A stretch of DNA of 43,022 nt, from contig DATKKE010000018.1 in assembly GCA_035543455.1 (NCBI GenBank), positions 1 to 43,022 on the forward strand, in the 5' to 3' direction. The notes beneath the pieces are model-generated. The model saw only the letters and a list, made by a program, of their open reading frames with translations, had not been told where the DNA came from and made no database searches. Below, piece by piece: positions 33,382 through 41,294 of the stretch. The stretch is from CAIKOD01 sp035543455 (lineage in GTDB: Archaea; Halobacteriota; Methanomicrobia; Methanomicrobiales; Methanospirillaceae). The position numbers and the translations under genes are program-made. Every line of letters begins with the position of its first letter. The stretch's first letter is position 1.

Positions 33382-34341
33382 ATGATTGCCAGAACACCCG
33401 GGGAAATTAAAATAAAATATGGTACATTGTTTTCAAGAGGATTTCTTGTCATGGTCGACCAGAAAGCGGGCCTTGCAGAAATCATCGAACAGTGTCATGC
33501 AAGGGGACCCATCGAATGGGATGCGATGAACCGGCTCCGTGCGAAAGGCGTTATCAGGTCCGCACAGGTCCAGGGAAATACCCTCAGTATGATCGCCCGG
33601 GTGGGATCCTCACCGGTCCAGTTCGGTGCCGCCGGAAAGGATATTGGCGGCCAGGCCCTTGAAGGAGTGGAAGTCCGGGGTGACGAGGTTATCACGTCAT
33701 GGGCAGGAATCGCCGGTGCAGGATTTGGTATCGCAGCCTGCCTGCCCCAGGCACCCGGGGTGACGAGGGTGGAATATCCGGGTGAGGAGGATATGTCAGT
33801 GGGCGGTTCAAGAATCAACAGGGTCAGGATTTTTTCACCGCTCTATGAAAAAGTTACTGTCGGTATCGATGACACCGATACAAGCACCGAAGGTGCGACC
33901 TGGGTCCTCGCGCTTAAATGCGGCGAACAATGCCGTCTCGAAGGTGTGCAATTCATCAATATGCGGCTTGTCCAGCTGAACCCCCAGGTCCCCCAAAAAA
34001 CAACCAACTGCGTGGCATCTGCATTGAATTTTGCTGTGAAACCCGGTTCGGTGGACAATCTCCTGAACTATGTGCGGGACTATGTAGAAGACATGTCATT
34101 TTCGGAGGACACGGGAATCGCCTGTTTCCGCGGACTCGAATTCCCGAAGGTCATGAACGGTGCCTGCCGCCGGGTCAAGACTGAAATCGTGAAACTCGAT
34201 GATGCAGAGGAAATGGCCTCTGATGCAGGGATCAAATTTATCGACAGGGCAGGAAGAAAGGGACGGATTGGGGCTCTCGGGGCCGTGCTGTGGGGCAACA
34301 GGGGCGTGGAGGCTGCAGGTCTCTATGGCGAGCATTGTTGA
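33382..34341 (+). CDS. DDTD-motif protein, methanogenesis marker 11-like paralog
   Basis: A 319-residue soluble protein with the GIDDTDTSTEGATW motif in its middle, followed by RLVQLNPQVPQKTTNC and FSEDTGIACF. The DDTD core resembles the nucleotide-binding part of TiaS (tRNA agmatidine synthetase), but the protein lacks the rest of TiaS. It shares the same ordered blocks with its neighbour at 34325, so the two are ancient paralogs; one, probably the neighbour, is methanogenesis marker 11. Function is unknown. Two starts compete: 33382 has GGTGAT and a fitting TATA box; 33451 (MVDQKAGLAEII) has GAGGAT, and the 23 residues before it use AT-rich codons unlike the rest. The stop lies 17 bases inside the next gene. 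Confidence 0.72.
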   Translation: MIARTPGEIKIKYGTLFSRGFLVMVDQKAGLAEIIEQCHARGPIEWDAMNRLRAKGVIRSAQVQGNTLSMIARVGSSPVQFGAAGKDIGGQALEGVEVRGDEVITSWAGIAGAGFGIAACLPQAPGVTRVEYPGEEDMSVGGSRINRVRIFSPLYEKVTVGIDDTDTSTEGATWVLALKCGEQCRLEGVQFINMRLVQLNPQVPQKTTNCVASALNFAVKPGSVDNLLNYVRDYVEDMSFSEDTGIACFRGLEFPKVMNGACRRVKTEIVKLDDAEEMASDAGIKFIDRAGRKGRIGALGAVLWGNRGVEAAGLYGEHC

Positions 34342-35227
34342 TCCCTACATTATCCATTATCCTCAGATTATCGCAGTGGTTGACGATTCCGGAACGCAGG
34401 TTGAACTGATCGAGTTTTTTGAATGCACCGGTGGAGCGATGTGGGCGAAACAGCACTATGCCAAGAGCCCGCTTGTCAGATCGATACGCAACATCGGGCA
34501 GACGATGAGGTATATGGTAACTCCCGGCGAGACAGATCTCGCCCTTGAAGGTTCACGTTTTCCTGCCGGGATATCAGCGGTATCGGTAACCGGTGATGAA
34601 GTACTGGTTTCGTATGTCGGCCTTGGCGGGGGCGGAGTCGGGGCATCAGTCTGTCGTTCCTATGCGCAGGGTATTATCCGGTGCGTTAACGACCCGTCAG
34701 GTGGCGGGAAACGTGCAGGATCAACCATCTGGCTCCCGAGGAGGCAAAGGGTGCTTATCGGGGTGGACGACACCGATACCCCTGATGACGGAGCAACCTG
34801 GACGCTCGTCCATAATATCGCCAAAACGGTCGAGGATACTTCGTCCCGCTATGTTTCGCACACGATCGTCCAGTTGTTCCCGGTACAGTACCGGACAAAG
34901 AACTGCGTCAGCCTTGTCGTTGAGTTCGCCTCTACTGAACCTGCGCGGCTTGCAGGACGGTTCCTGGATCTGCTGGACCGTTATACGCTTTCAGAAGAGA
35001 CCGGCATGGCGGTCTATACCGGGTTTGACCCGTCAGTGCTTCTGCCCTTCGCATGGAGCGTGAAACAAGGGGAAGTCGGGCGGGCTAAACTCCCCGGGGT
35101 GGAGAATACCGGCCTGACCATCATGAAAGACGGGCGGGGGATCATCGGGGCTGTTGCCGCAATTCCGTTTTACACCCGCTATGAAGAAGCCCTGATGCTT
35201 TTCGGCGGCAAACGACAACCCGGCTAA
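34325..35227 (+). CDS. Probable methanogenesis marker protein 11
   Basis: A 300-residue protein opening MASIVDPYIIHYPQIIAVVD. It has a conserved CTGGAMWAKQHYAKSPLV segment (about 32-49), GLGGGGVGASVCRSY, the GVDDTDTPDDGATW motif near residue 147, TIVQLFPVQYRTKNC and LSEETGMAVYTGF. I associate this pattern with methanogenesis marker protein 11, found across methanogens but of unknown biochemical role; I cannot rule out that its upstream paralog is the true marker 11. The start at 34325 is within the last codons of the upstream gene, with an AGGT element in front; earlier in-frame starts would overlap that gene by over 100 bases. Confidence 0.75.
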   Translation: MASIVDPYIIHYPQIIAVVDDSGTQVELIEFFECTGGAMWAKQHYAKSPLVRSIRNIGQTMRYMVTPGETDLALEGSRFPAGISAVSVTGDEVLVSYVGLGGGGVGASVCRSYAQGIIRCVNDPSGGGKRAGSTIWLPRRQRVLIGVDDTDTPDDGATWTLVHNIAKTVEDTSSRYVSHTIVQLFPVQYRTKNCVSLVVEFASTEPARLAGRFLDLLDRYTLSEETGMAVYTGFDPSVLLPFAWSVKQGEVGRAKLPGVENTGLTIMKDGRGIIGAVAAIPFYTRYEEALMLFGGKRQPG

Positions 35228-35242
35228 GGATCGGAGGAAGTA

Positions 35243-35299
35243 ATGGAGATATACATACTAGCAGTATTGCAGGGAACACCATGCATCATAACAAACTGA
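35243..35299 (+). CDS. Possible 18-codon upstream peptide
   Basis: ATG at 35243 with a strong GGAGGAAG ribosome site three bases upstream, coding MEIYILAVLQGTPCIITN and then TGA. It sits in the only real gap (111 bases) of the marker 11-aks gene run. It may be a leader peptide, or the ribosome site may be fortuitous. No family is known to me. Confidence 0.25.
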   Translation: MEIYILAVLQGTPCIITN

Positions 35300-35338
35300 A
35301 TTCAGCAACATTTGTGGTCATAATCATGGAGAAAAAAT

Positions 35339-36631
35339 ATGCAGGGGACAGAAGTTATTGCCCGGGCGCTTAAAAATTCGGCAGACCGGTGCTACGGTGT
35401 GCCCGGGTATCCGGTAACAGATCTGCTGGACCAGATCGGAGCCGAGATGGTCATAAATGAAAAAGTTGCCGTCGAATATGCCATCGGGGAATCGCTTTCA
35501 GGGAGGAGAGCCTCGGTAGTACTGAAAAATGTAGGTCTGAATGCCTGTGCTGATCCGTTCGTCGAAGCCACGACCCAGGGATTATTGTCAGGAGTAGTGA
35601 TTGTAGTCGGAGACGACCCTGAGGCGGTGGGTTCGCAAAATGCACAGGATTCGCGGTATTATGGCGAGCTCGCAGAGGTGCCGGTAATCGAACCGGGGCG
35701 ATGGAATGCCGCCCTGGCTGTTGAAGAGGCATTTCGGGCATCCGAGCAGTTTTCAAGGATATGTCTCCTTCGCCTGACACCGGAACTGCTGTTTTCAGAT
35801 GTGAGCCCGGGTCTTCCGGAGCGAAAAGACGGGAAAGGGTCGATTGTATCGCGTGATTTCACGATGCGGGGACGTGTCCAGGCATCGCGGAACCGGTTCC
35901 GGCAGATGCGGAGATGGGCTGAACAGTCGACCCTGAACGAGATCAAGGGAACCCGGGTTATAACAGGACCGGTGGAAATTCCGGCAACGTGGCCACCAGG
36001 ACAGGTCTCCAGGATTTCGACCGTTTATCCCCCGCCGGGAGGGCCGGAAAAGTTTAAGGACATATACGAAGAGGGACGTCCCTTTCTCAGGGAGCACCTC
36101 GATGTAGGATATCCGGAAAAGGCAGAACCGGAGCTTCACAGGACAAGGGGATTTTATCGTTCGTTCTGCAGGGAATGCCCGTTTTTAGTAGTCATAAATA
36201 TCCTCGAAGAGAAAAAGCTGGCCGTTGTGTGTGATGCGGGTTGTTGTGTCCTCTGCATGAACGACCCCTTCACGGTCGGGAAGGTAAGTTACGGGATGGG
36301 GTCATCGATCGGGATCGCCGCGAGAAGTACAGGAATTGCCCTTACAGGGGATTATGCGCTCCTTCATTCAGGTCTGCCTGCCCTAATAGACGTCTTCGAG
36401 AAGAAAATTCCGATTCTCTGCATCGTAATGAAGAATAAATGCATGGCAATGACAGGAGGACAGGGAGTGTTTGATATCAGCCCTTACCTGTCATGGGCGA
36501 AACCATTGATTTGTCCTGCAGACGATGTCGATTGCTTCAGGGAAGTGCTTCGGGTGCCGGAGTCGCCAACCATCGTCGTTGTAGAGGGCCGCTGCCCGGA
36601 GGGAAGACACCATGAAACCGTGGAATGTTGA
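35339..36631 (+). CDS. IorA-like thiamine-diphosphate enzyme, candidate 2-oxosuberate decarboxylase
   Basis: A 430-residue homolog of the thiamine-diphosphate subunit of indolepyruvate ferredoxin oxidoreductase. The N-terminal pyrimidine domain has CYGVPGYPVTDLL (18-30) and INEKVAVEYAIGESLSG (39-55), GLNACADPF and GSQNAQDSRYYGELAEVPV. The C-terminal diphosphate domain has VVCDAGCCVLC (297-306), GDYALLHSGLPALIDV (337-352) and MKNKCMAMTGGQ (364-375), giving the GD...N motif. The C-terminal ferredoxin domain of IorA is absent and no iorB partner is near. It is embedded in the coenzyme B operon, overlapping aksA by 20 bases. In that pathway 2-oxosuberate must be decarboxylated to 7-oxoheptanoate by an enzyme not assigned to my knowledge, so this protein is a strong candidate by inference. 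A role as an oxidoreductase subunit is the alternative. Confidence 0.7.
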   Translation: MQGTEVIARALKNSADRCYGVPGYPVTDLLDQIGAEMVINEKVAVEYAIGESLSGRRASVVLKNVGLNACADPFVEATTQGLLSGVVIVVGDDPEAVGSQNAQDSRYYGELAEVPVIEPGRWNAALAVEEAFRASEQFSRICLLRLTPELLFSDVSPGLPERKDGKGSIVSRDFTMRGRVQASRNRFRQMRRWAEQSTLNEIKGTRVITGPVEIPATWPPGQVSRISTVYPPPGGPEKFKDIYEEGRPFLREHLDVGYPEKAEPELHRTRGFYRSFCRECPFLVVINILEEKKLAVVCDAGCCVLCMNDPFTVGKVSYGMGSSIGIAARSTGIALTGDYALLHSGLPALIDVFEKKIPILCIVMKNKCMAMTGGQGVFDISPYLSWAKPLICPADDVDCFREVLRVPESPTIVVVEGRCPEGRHHETVEC

Positions 36632-37748
36632 GATCTGTGACGTAACACTGAGAGACGGAGAGCAGACCCCGGGGGTGTCGTTTACCTGCCAGGAGAAGCA
36701 GGAAATCGCCTCTGTCCTCGACAATGTGGGAGTGGAGGTTATCGAGGCCGGATTCCCGGTGGTCTCGGCGGAAGAAAAAAGATGCGTTGCCGCTGTCGCC
36801 CGGATGGGACTCGGGGCCAGGACCTGCTGCCTTGCACGGGCACTGAAGGAAGATGCAGATGCTGCCATTGACTGCGGGGTCGATCTCGTCAGCATATTCA
36901 TCGCCACATCTGACCTTCATGTCCGGCATAAATATAAGGGAAAAACAAGGGAAGAGGTGCTTAGTTCAGCCCTTTCGGTGGTCGAATACGTTCATGATCA
37001 CGGGATAAAAGTAAGGTTCGCGGCCGAAGACGCCTCACGGACAGAACGGGGTTTTTTAAAGAAGGTATTTTTAGAGGGACAGGAACATGGAGCTCATCTC
37101 CTTTCGTTTGCCGACACCGTAGGTTTCCTGACCCCGCTCGAGATGTATGAGGTAATGGGGGACCTCGTCTCATCACTCCGGGTACCAATCTGCGCCCACT
37201 GCCACAATGACATGGGATTTGCTGCGGCTAATACGATTACTGCCGCCGAGGCCGGGGCATTCCAGCTCCATACGACGGTTAATGGGATCGGCGAGCGTGC
37301 GGGGAACGCCCCTCTCGAATCCGTGCTTGTTGCGCTGCGAATGAAGGGAGGGGTGGAACGGTATGATCTCACTCCTCTCCGGAACCTCTCAAAGTTGGTT
37401 GAAAAAGCATCCGGAATAATGATCGAACCAACCCATCCCATTGTTGGTTCTCATGCCTTCGCCCATGAGAGCGGTATCCATATCGCTGCAATCCTTGAAG
37501 ATCCCGAAACGTACGAATACGTGCCGCCGGCGCTTGTGGGAGGCACCAGGAAATTTATCCTTGGTAAGCATACCGGTTCGAAAGCCCTGGAATACGTCGT
37601 ATCGACGCTCGGTTACCACCTGACAAAGGAGCAGATCTGCCGGGTACTGGAACGGGTGAAATCCGAGGGTGAACATAAATCGGTTATTACCCCGGACCAT
37701 CTCCTCGAGTTGATACAAATGGTCAGATCAGGAGAGGATCAGGGTTGA
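36612..37748 (+). CDS. aksA: Homocitrate synthase family protein (AksA)
   Basis: A 378-residue DRE-TIM metallolyase that condenses acetyl-CoA with 2-oxoglutarate and its longer homologs, starting each round of chain elongation toward 2-oxosuberate. Motifs: DVTLRDGEQTPGV (10-22), the general base region HCHNDMGFAAANT (about 196-208), TTVNGIGERAGNAPLE and HESGIHIAAIL. At 378 residues it lacks the regulatory C-terminal domain of LeuA, as AksA does. Isopropylmalate or citramalate synthase cannot be excluded by sequence alone, but the homoaconitase neighbours favour AksA. GGAGGGAAG precedes the ATG, inside the end of the thiamine-diphosphate enzyme gene. Confidence 0.88.
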   Translation: MKPWNVEICDVTLRDGEQTPGVSFTCQEKQEIASVLDNVGVEVIEAGFPVVSAEEKRCVAAVARMGLGARTCCLARALKEDADAAIDCGVDLVSIFIATSDLHVRHKYKGKTREEVLSSALSVVEYVHDHGIKVRFAAEDASRTERGFLKKVFLEGQEHGAHLLSFADTVGFLTPLEMYEVMGDLVSSLRVPICAHCHNDMGFAAANTITAAEAGAFQLHTTVNGIGERAGNAPLESVLVALRMKGGVERYDLTPLRNLSKLVEKASGIMIEPTHPIVGSHAFAHESGIHIAAILEDPETYEYVPPALVGGTRKFILGKHTGSKALEYVVSTLGYHLTKEQICRVLERVKSEGEHKSVITPDHLLELIQMVRSGEDQG

Positions 37749-38956
37749 CCACGCTCTCTGAACATATACTTGGGGGAAGGGCAGGCGATTATGTCGACGC
37801 AGAGGTTGACCGGGCATATGTACATGACGGTACCGGGGTCCTCACCCTTGAAGCGTGGAAGGAAATGGGCGGTCCTGCCCTCGCCCACCCTGAGAGGTTG
37901 TCCATCCTGTTCGATCATATCGTCCCGGCAAATAATACCGTCACCGCCCTGCTCCAGAAAGAACTCAGGGAGTTTGCAAAGTCCAGGGGGATACGTTTTT
38001 CTGATATCGGCGGAGGGATCTGCCACCAGCTCATGGGCGAGGGAGAGGTTCTACCCGGGGAAGTGATTGTCGGAGCAGATTCCCATACCTGTACACTCGG
38101 GGCATTCGGGGCCTTTGCTACAGGTGTAGGTGCAACAGATATGGCAGCAATCTGGGCGTCGGGCACGACATGGTTCCGGGTTCCCGAGACTACCGGGATA
38201 GTTATATCCGGATCCCTGTCAGGTGCATCGGAGGCAAAAGACCTTGCCCTTACCATTATAGGAATGCTCGGGATGGATGGGGCGACGTATCAGGCCCTGG
38301 AGTTTACCGGGGACGGGGCAGAGGGACTCTCCATGGAGGGAAGACTTACCGTTTCAAATCTTTCCGTTGAGAGTGGGGCTAAAACAGGTCTCTTTTACGC
38401 GGACAGAACCACGCAGGAATACCTGGCCGGTTTTGGTCATTTTATCGTACCCCAGGTCAGGGATGCGACCGGGTACCTCCGGGAGGTTCATATCGATCTT
38501 GGGGAGATCGAACCTGTTGTCGCAGTTCCGCCCCGGGTTGACCGGGTCAGACCGGTGCGGGAACTCGCAGGAACCCCGGTGGATCAGGTATTTGTAGGGA
38601 CATGTACGAATGGCCGTTATGATGATCTCAGGAGGTTTGCAACCATTGTCCGGGGAAAAAAGGTGATGGTAAGGACGATCGTAATCCCTGCATCGGCCCG
38701 GGTGTTACAGCGTGCGGCGGATACCGGAGTCCTTTCGACTATCCTTTCATCGGGATGTACCATCGGGACACCCGGGTGCGGTCCGTGTCTCGGGGCCCAT
38801 ATGGGAGTAATCGGTGAGGAGGAAGTCTGCCTGTCTACTGCCAACCGTAATTTTACGAACCGCATGGGCGTCGGGGGGAAAATCTACCTGTCGTCGGTCT
38901 CTACGGCTGCCGCAAGTGCCCTGAAAGGAGAAATTACCGTGCCGGAGGTTGACTGA
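37745..38956 (+). CDS. aksD: Homoaconitase large subunit (AksD)
   Basis: A 403-residue aconitase-superfamily large subunit that, with AksE, dehydrates and rehydrates homocitrate and its homologs. Active features are FDHIVPANN (57-65), VGADSHTCTLGAFG with a cluster Cys, VGTCTNGRYDDL and GCTIGTPGCGPCLG, supplying the three [4Fe-4S] cysteines. Start is TTG at 37745, overlapping the aksA stop (TTGA), with GAGAGGATCAGGG before it; the next Met is 41 residues in and would cut a conserved part. Large subunits of leucine isomerase look alike; the YLRT motif in the small subunit decides for homoaconitase. Confidence 0.88.
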   Translation: MTTLSEHILGGRAGDYVDAEVDRAYVHDGTGVLTLEAWKEMGGPALAHPERLSILFDHIVPANNTVTALLQKELREFAKSRGIRFSDIGGGICHQLMGEGEVLPGEVIVGADSHTCTLGAFGAFATGVGATDMAAIWASGTTWFRVPETTGIVISGSLSGASEAKDLALTIIGMLGMDGATYQALEFTGDGAEGLSMEGRLTVSNLSVESGAKTGLFYADRTTQEYLAGFGHFIVPQVRDATGYLREVHIDLGEIEPVVAVPPRVDRVRPVRELAGTPVDQVFVGTCTNGRYDDLRRFATIVRGKKVMVRTIVIPASARVLQRAADTGVLSTILSSGCTIGTPGCGPCLGAHMGVIGEEEVCLSTANRNFTNRMGVGGKIYLSSVSTAAASALKGEITVPEVD

Positions 38957-39430
38957 TTGCGGATTGAAGGAAGGGCGGTGGTCGTCGGAGATGATATCGA
39001 TACCGACCAGATAATCGCCGGGCGCTATCTGAGGACCAAAGACCGGCAGATATGGGCCGGGCATGTGTTTGAAGACTACGATCCCGGGCTCGTGGAACGT
39101 CTCAGGGGATCGGTAATTATCGCCGGAAAAAATTTCGGCTGTGGATCATCCCGTGAGCAGGCCGTAATCGCGCTCAGGGAGGCAGGGGTGCTGGCAGTCG
39201 TCGCTCCCTCCTTTGCGAGGATTTTTTTCCGGAATGCAATAAATATCGGGCTCCCTGCAATCGAGGGCACATGTGAATGCGACGATGGCATGGATGTCGT
39301 TGTTGACATCGATGGGGGTTTTATCGAGTGCAATCACAAAAAAACACAAATTAAACCGTTATCGTCCAAAATGAAGGAGATCCTTCTCGCCGGGGGACTT
39401 GTCCCTCTCTGGAGGTCGCGTAAATTATGA
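38957..39430 (+). CDS. aksE: Homoaconitase small subunit (AksE)
   Basis: A 157-residue small subunit with the swivelling domain of the aconitase superfamily: GDDIDTDQIIAGRYLRTKD (11-29), AGKNFGCGSSREQA (about 56-69) and ARIFFRNAINIGLPAIE. The YLRT in the substrate loop is the sequence seen in methanogen homoaconitase, whereas isopropylmalate isomerase has a different residue set there. The start is TTG at 38957, immediately after the aksD stop and eight bases after GGAGGT; no ATG lies nearby. It ends with an ATGA overlap into the next gene. Confidence 0.9.
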   Translation: MRIEGRAVVVGDDIDTDQIIAGRYLRTKDRQIWAGHVFEDYDPGLVERLRGSVIIAGKNFGCGSSREQAVIALREAGVLAVVAPSFARIFFRNAINIGLPAIEGTCECDDGMDVVVDIDGGFIECNHKKTQIKPLSSKMKEILLAGGLVPLWRSRKL

Positions 39431-40230
39431 TTTTTCCACGGGAATGCAAGGAAATCGGTTTTGCCGAGACGAAACCCTGTGGCGATCGGGTATATTTCCT
39501 GTCAGACTATGGTGTGCGTAAAACGGCACACGGTTACGAGATCATCCGTTTCCATAAAGATTTCCGAGAAACCGGCCTGATGAGGACGGTCCACCGGGTT
39601 GAGGTGATCGTACCCGCCGACGATGTAACCTGGTATACGTTCCCGGTCAACATTCACGACAGGGCGGGGCTTATCAGGCTGGCAACGGAGTCAGGTACGC
39701 GGGCAACCATTTTCCGGGGGCTCGATGAGCATATCACTTTCATCATAGACCCTGACCTCTCACAATTCCTGACAATCCATGTATACGATCTGGTGCCGCC
39801 TTCCCTGCCCTCGCTCTCCTATGCAATACGTGATATCGAAGCCACAGGGATGTTCGAAAATATCGATGTAATGTTTTCCCATCACCTCACCGATACCGGG
39901 CTCGTTAATGCCGATGTTCATCCCTGCAGGGCTGCGGGGTTTACCAGAACACTTGACGCAGACCCGATGCACGGGGGGGAGCTTATTGCCGGTTGTCGCG
40001 CGAGTGCCGGGATCTTCCGCGAATGTTATGGAGAGGACTTTCAGCTGAACGACATTTGTCCGCTCAATACGGTGAAAAAAGAGCCGTTCATCACCCGCTG
40101 TTGCCAGACGGAGAGAATCGGTCCGGCAATGGTGAACGGGCTTTCCGGTTCCATCATCCATTTCGGGGCGTCACCGCCGGCGATTTACGCGGCAGTTGTA
40201 CAACTGGCAGCTGCGTGGCGATCAAAATGA
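39427..40230 (+). CDS. Unknown Cys-rich protein of the coenzyme B operon
   Basis: A 267-residue soluble protein that I do not recognise. It has eight cysteines (7, 18, 167, 190, 200, 211, 225, 226), most of them in the C-terminal half along with HHLTDTGLVNADVHPCR (152-168), DPMHGGELIAGCRASAGIF (179-197) and FITRCCQTERIGPAM. The N-terminal half is beta-rich (VEVIVPADDVTWYTFPVNI). No signal peptide or membrane helix. Its ATG overlaps the aksE stop and its stop overlaps the aksF start, so it is translated together with the 2-oxosuberate-forming enzymes. A role in coenzyme B synthesis or its regulation is the best guess; the chemistry cannot be named. Confidence 0.75.
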   Translation: MIFPRECKEIGFAETKPCGDRVYFLSDYGVRKTAHGYEIIRFHKDFRETGLMRTVHRVEVIVPADDVTWYTFPVNIHDRAGLIRLATESGTRATIFRGLDEHITFIIDPDLSQFLTIHVYDLVPPSLPSLSYAIRDIEATGMFENIDVMFSHHLTDTGLVNADVHPCRAAGFTRTLDADPMHGGELIAGCRASAGIFRECYGEDFQLNDICPLNTVKKEPFITRCCQTERIGPAMVNGLSGSIIHFGASPPAIYAAVVQLAAAWRSK

Positions 40231-41219
40231 CACACATAATCCGGAAGGTGGCGGTCGTTGAAGGGGACGGGATCGGTCATGAAGTAATACCTGTCGCCCT
40301 TGAAGTACTGAAGGTTTTCTGTCCCGGAATGGAATTTATTCCCGTCGAGGCAGGCTATGACAGGTTCGAACGGACGGGTGAAGCGATAGGCAAAGGAGAT
40401 ATCGGCCTCTTAAAAGAATCTGATGCAGTCCTCTTCGGCGCAGTGACAACCCCGCCATCGCCGGAGTATAGAAGTGTGGTCGTCCGGATAAGGAAGGAAC
40501 TTGACCTTTTTGCCAATATAAGACCAGTTATCGGACCTGGTTTTGATATTACGATTGTCCGGGAAAATCTGGAAGGATTGTATTCAGGGATCGAGGAGAT
40601 CGGCCCGGACCGTGCCACAACGCTCCGTGTCCTGACGAAGATCGAATGTGAACGTATCGCCCGGTTTGCATGCGGCCTTGCAGGGAACCGTTGTCTCACC
40701 ATCGGTCATAAGGCAAACGTCCTGAAATCGGATGTTTTTTTCAGGGATATCTGTGTAAGGACCGCAAACCTTGAAGGGGTCGCCTGGAAGGAACGTTTTA
40801 TCGATGCCCTCTGCCTCGATGTCCTCCAGCATCCTTCTCGGTATGATATCATCGTCACGACCAACATGTTCGGCGATATCCTTTCCGATGTCGCAGCATA
40901 TCTTGCCGGCGGCCTCGGCATGCTCCCGAGTGCGAATATCGGTGAGCACCAGGCCCTGTTCGAACCGGTCCACGGAAGTGCCCCGGACATCGCCGGTAAG
41001 GGAATAGCAAACCCTGCGGCTGCGATCCGGAGCGTTGCGATGCTGCTCACGTATGCGGGCGATCAGGAGGCCGCAGACCGGGTTGAGGAAGCGGTCCGGA
41101 GGACAATTAACCGGGGCATAAAAACCCCGGACCTTGGGGGGAATGCAACAACTGCCGGGTTTGGGGAAGCCGTTCTTACGGAGATTGAAACAGGACTGGC
41201 ATGGAAAAGAAGAAAATAA
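40227..41219 (+). CDS. aksF: Homoisocitrate/isopropylmalate dehydrogenase family protein (AksF)
   Basis: A 330-residue beta-decarboxylating dehydrogenase that would oxidise homoisocitrate and its homologs to 2-oxoadipate, 2-oxopimelate and 2-oxosuberate. Features: VVEGDGIGHEVIP (about 9-21), the substrate-binding SVVVRIRKELDLFANIRP (about 79-96), NLEGLYSGIEE, the metal-binding TTNMFGDILSDVAAYLAGGLG and the NAD motif EPVHGSAPDIAGKGIANPAA. The ATG at 40227 overlaps the preceding stop by four bases; the open frame further upstream lies inside that gene. Last gene of the operon. Leucine or isocitrate dehydrogenase are alternatives disfavoured by context. Confidence 0.88.
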   Translation: MTHIIRKVAVVEGDGIGHEVIPVALEVLKVFCPGMEFIPVEAGYDRFERTGEAIGKGDIGLLKESDAVLFGAVTTPPSPEYRSVVVRIRKELDLFANIRPVIGPGFDITIVRENLEGLYSGIEEIGPDRATTLRVLTKIECERIARFACGLAGNRCLTIGHKANVLKSDVFFRDICVRTANLEGVAWKERFIDALCLDVLQHPSRYDIIVTTNMFGDILSDVAAYLAGGLGMLPSANIGEHQALFEPVHGSAPDIAGKGIANPAAAIRSVAMLLTYAGDQEAADRVEEAVRRTINRGIKTPDLGGNATTAGFGEAVLTEIETGLAWKRRK

Positions 41220-41225
41220 CCGATG

Positions 41226-41242
41226 ATGCAAAAAAATTGCAT
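41226..41242 (+). repeat. Small hairpin after aksF
   Basis: ATGCAA and TTGCAT flank a five-A loop, six bases after the aksF stop. It may help end the operon transcript; no U tract follows, so the role is uncertain. Confidence 0.3.
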
Positions 41243-41294
41243 TATTCGATCTGTTAACACCATTGAAATTAATGAATTCGAGCATTCCGACGTT

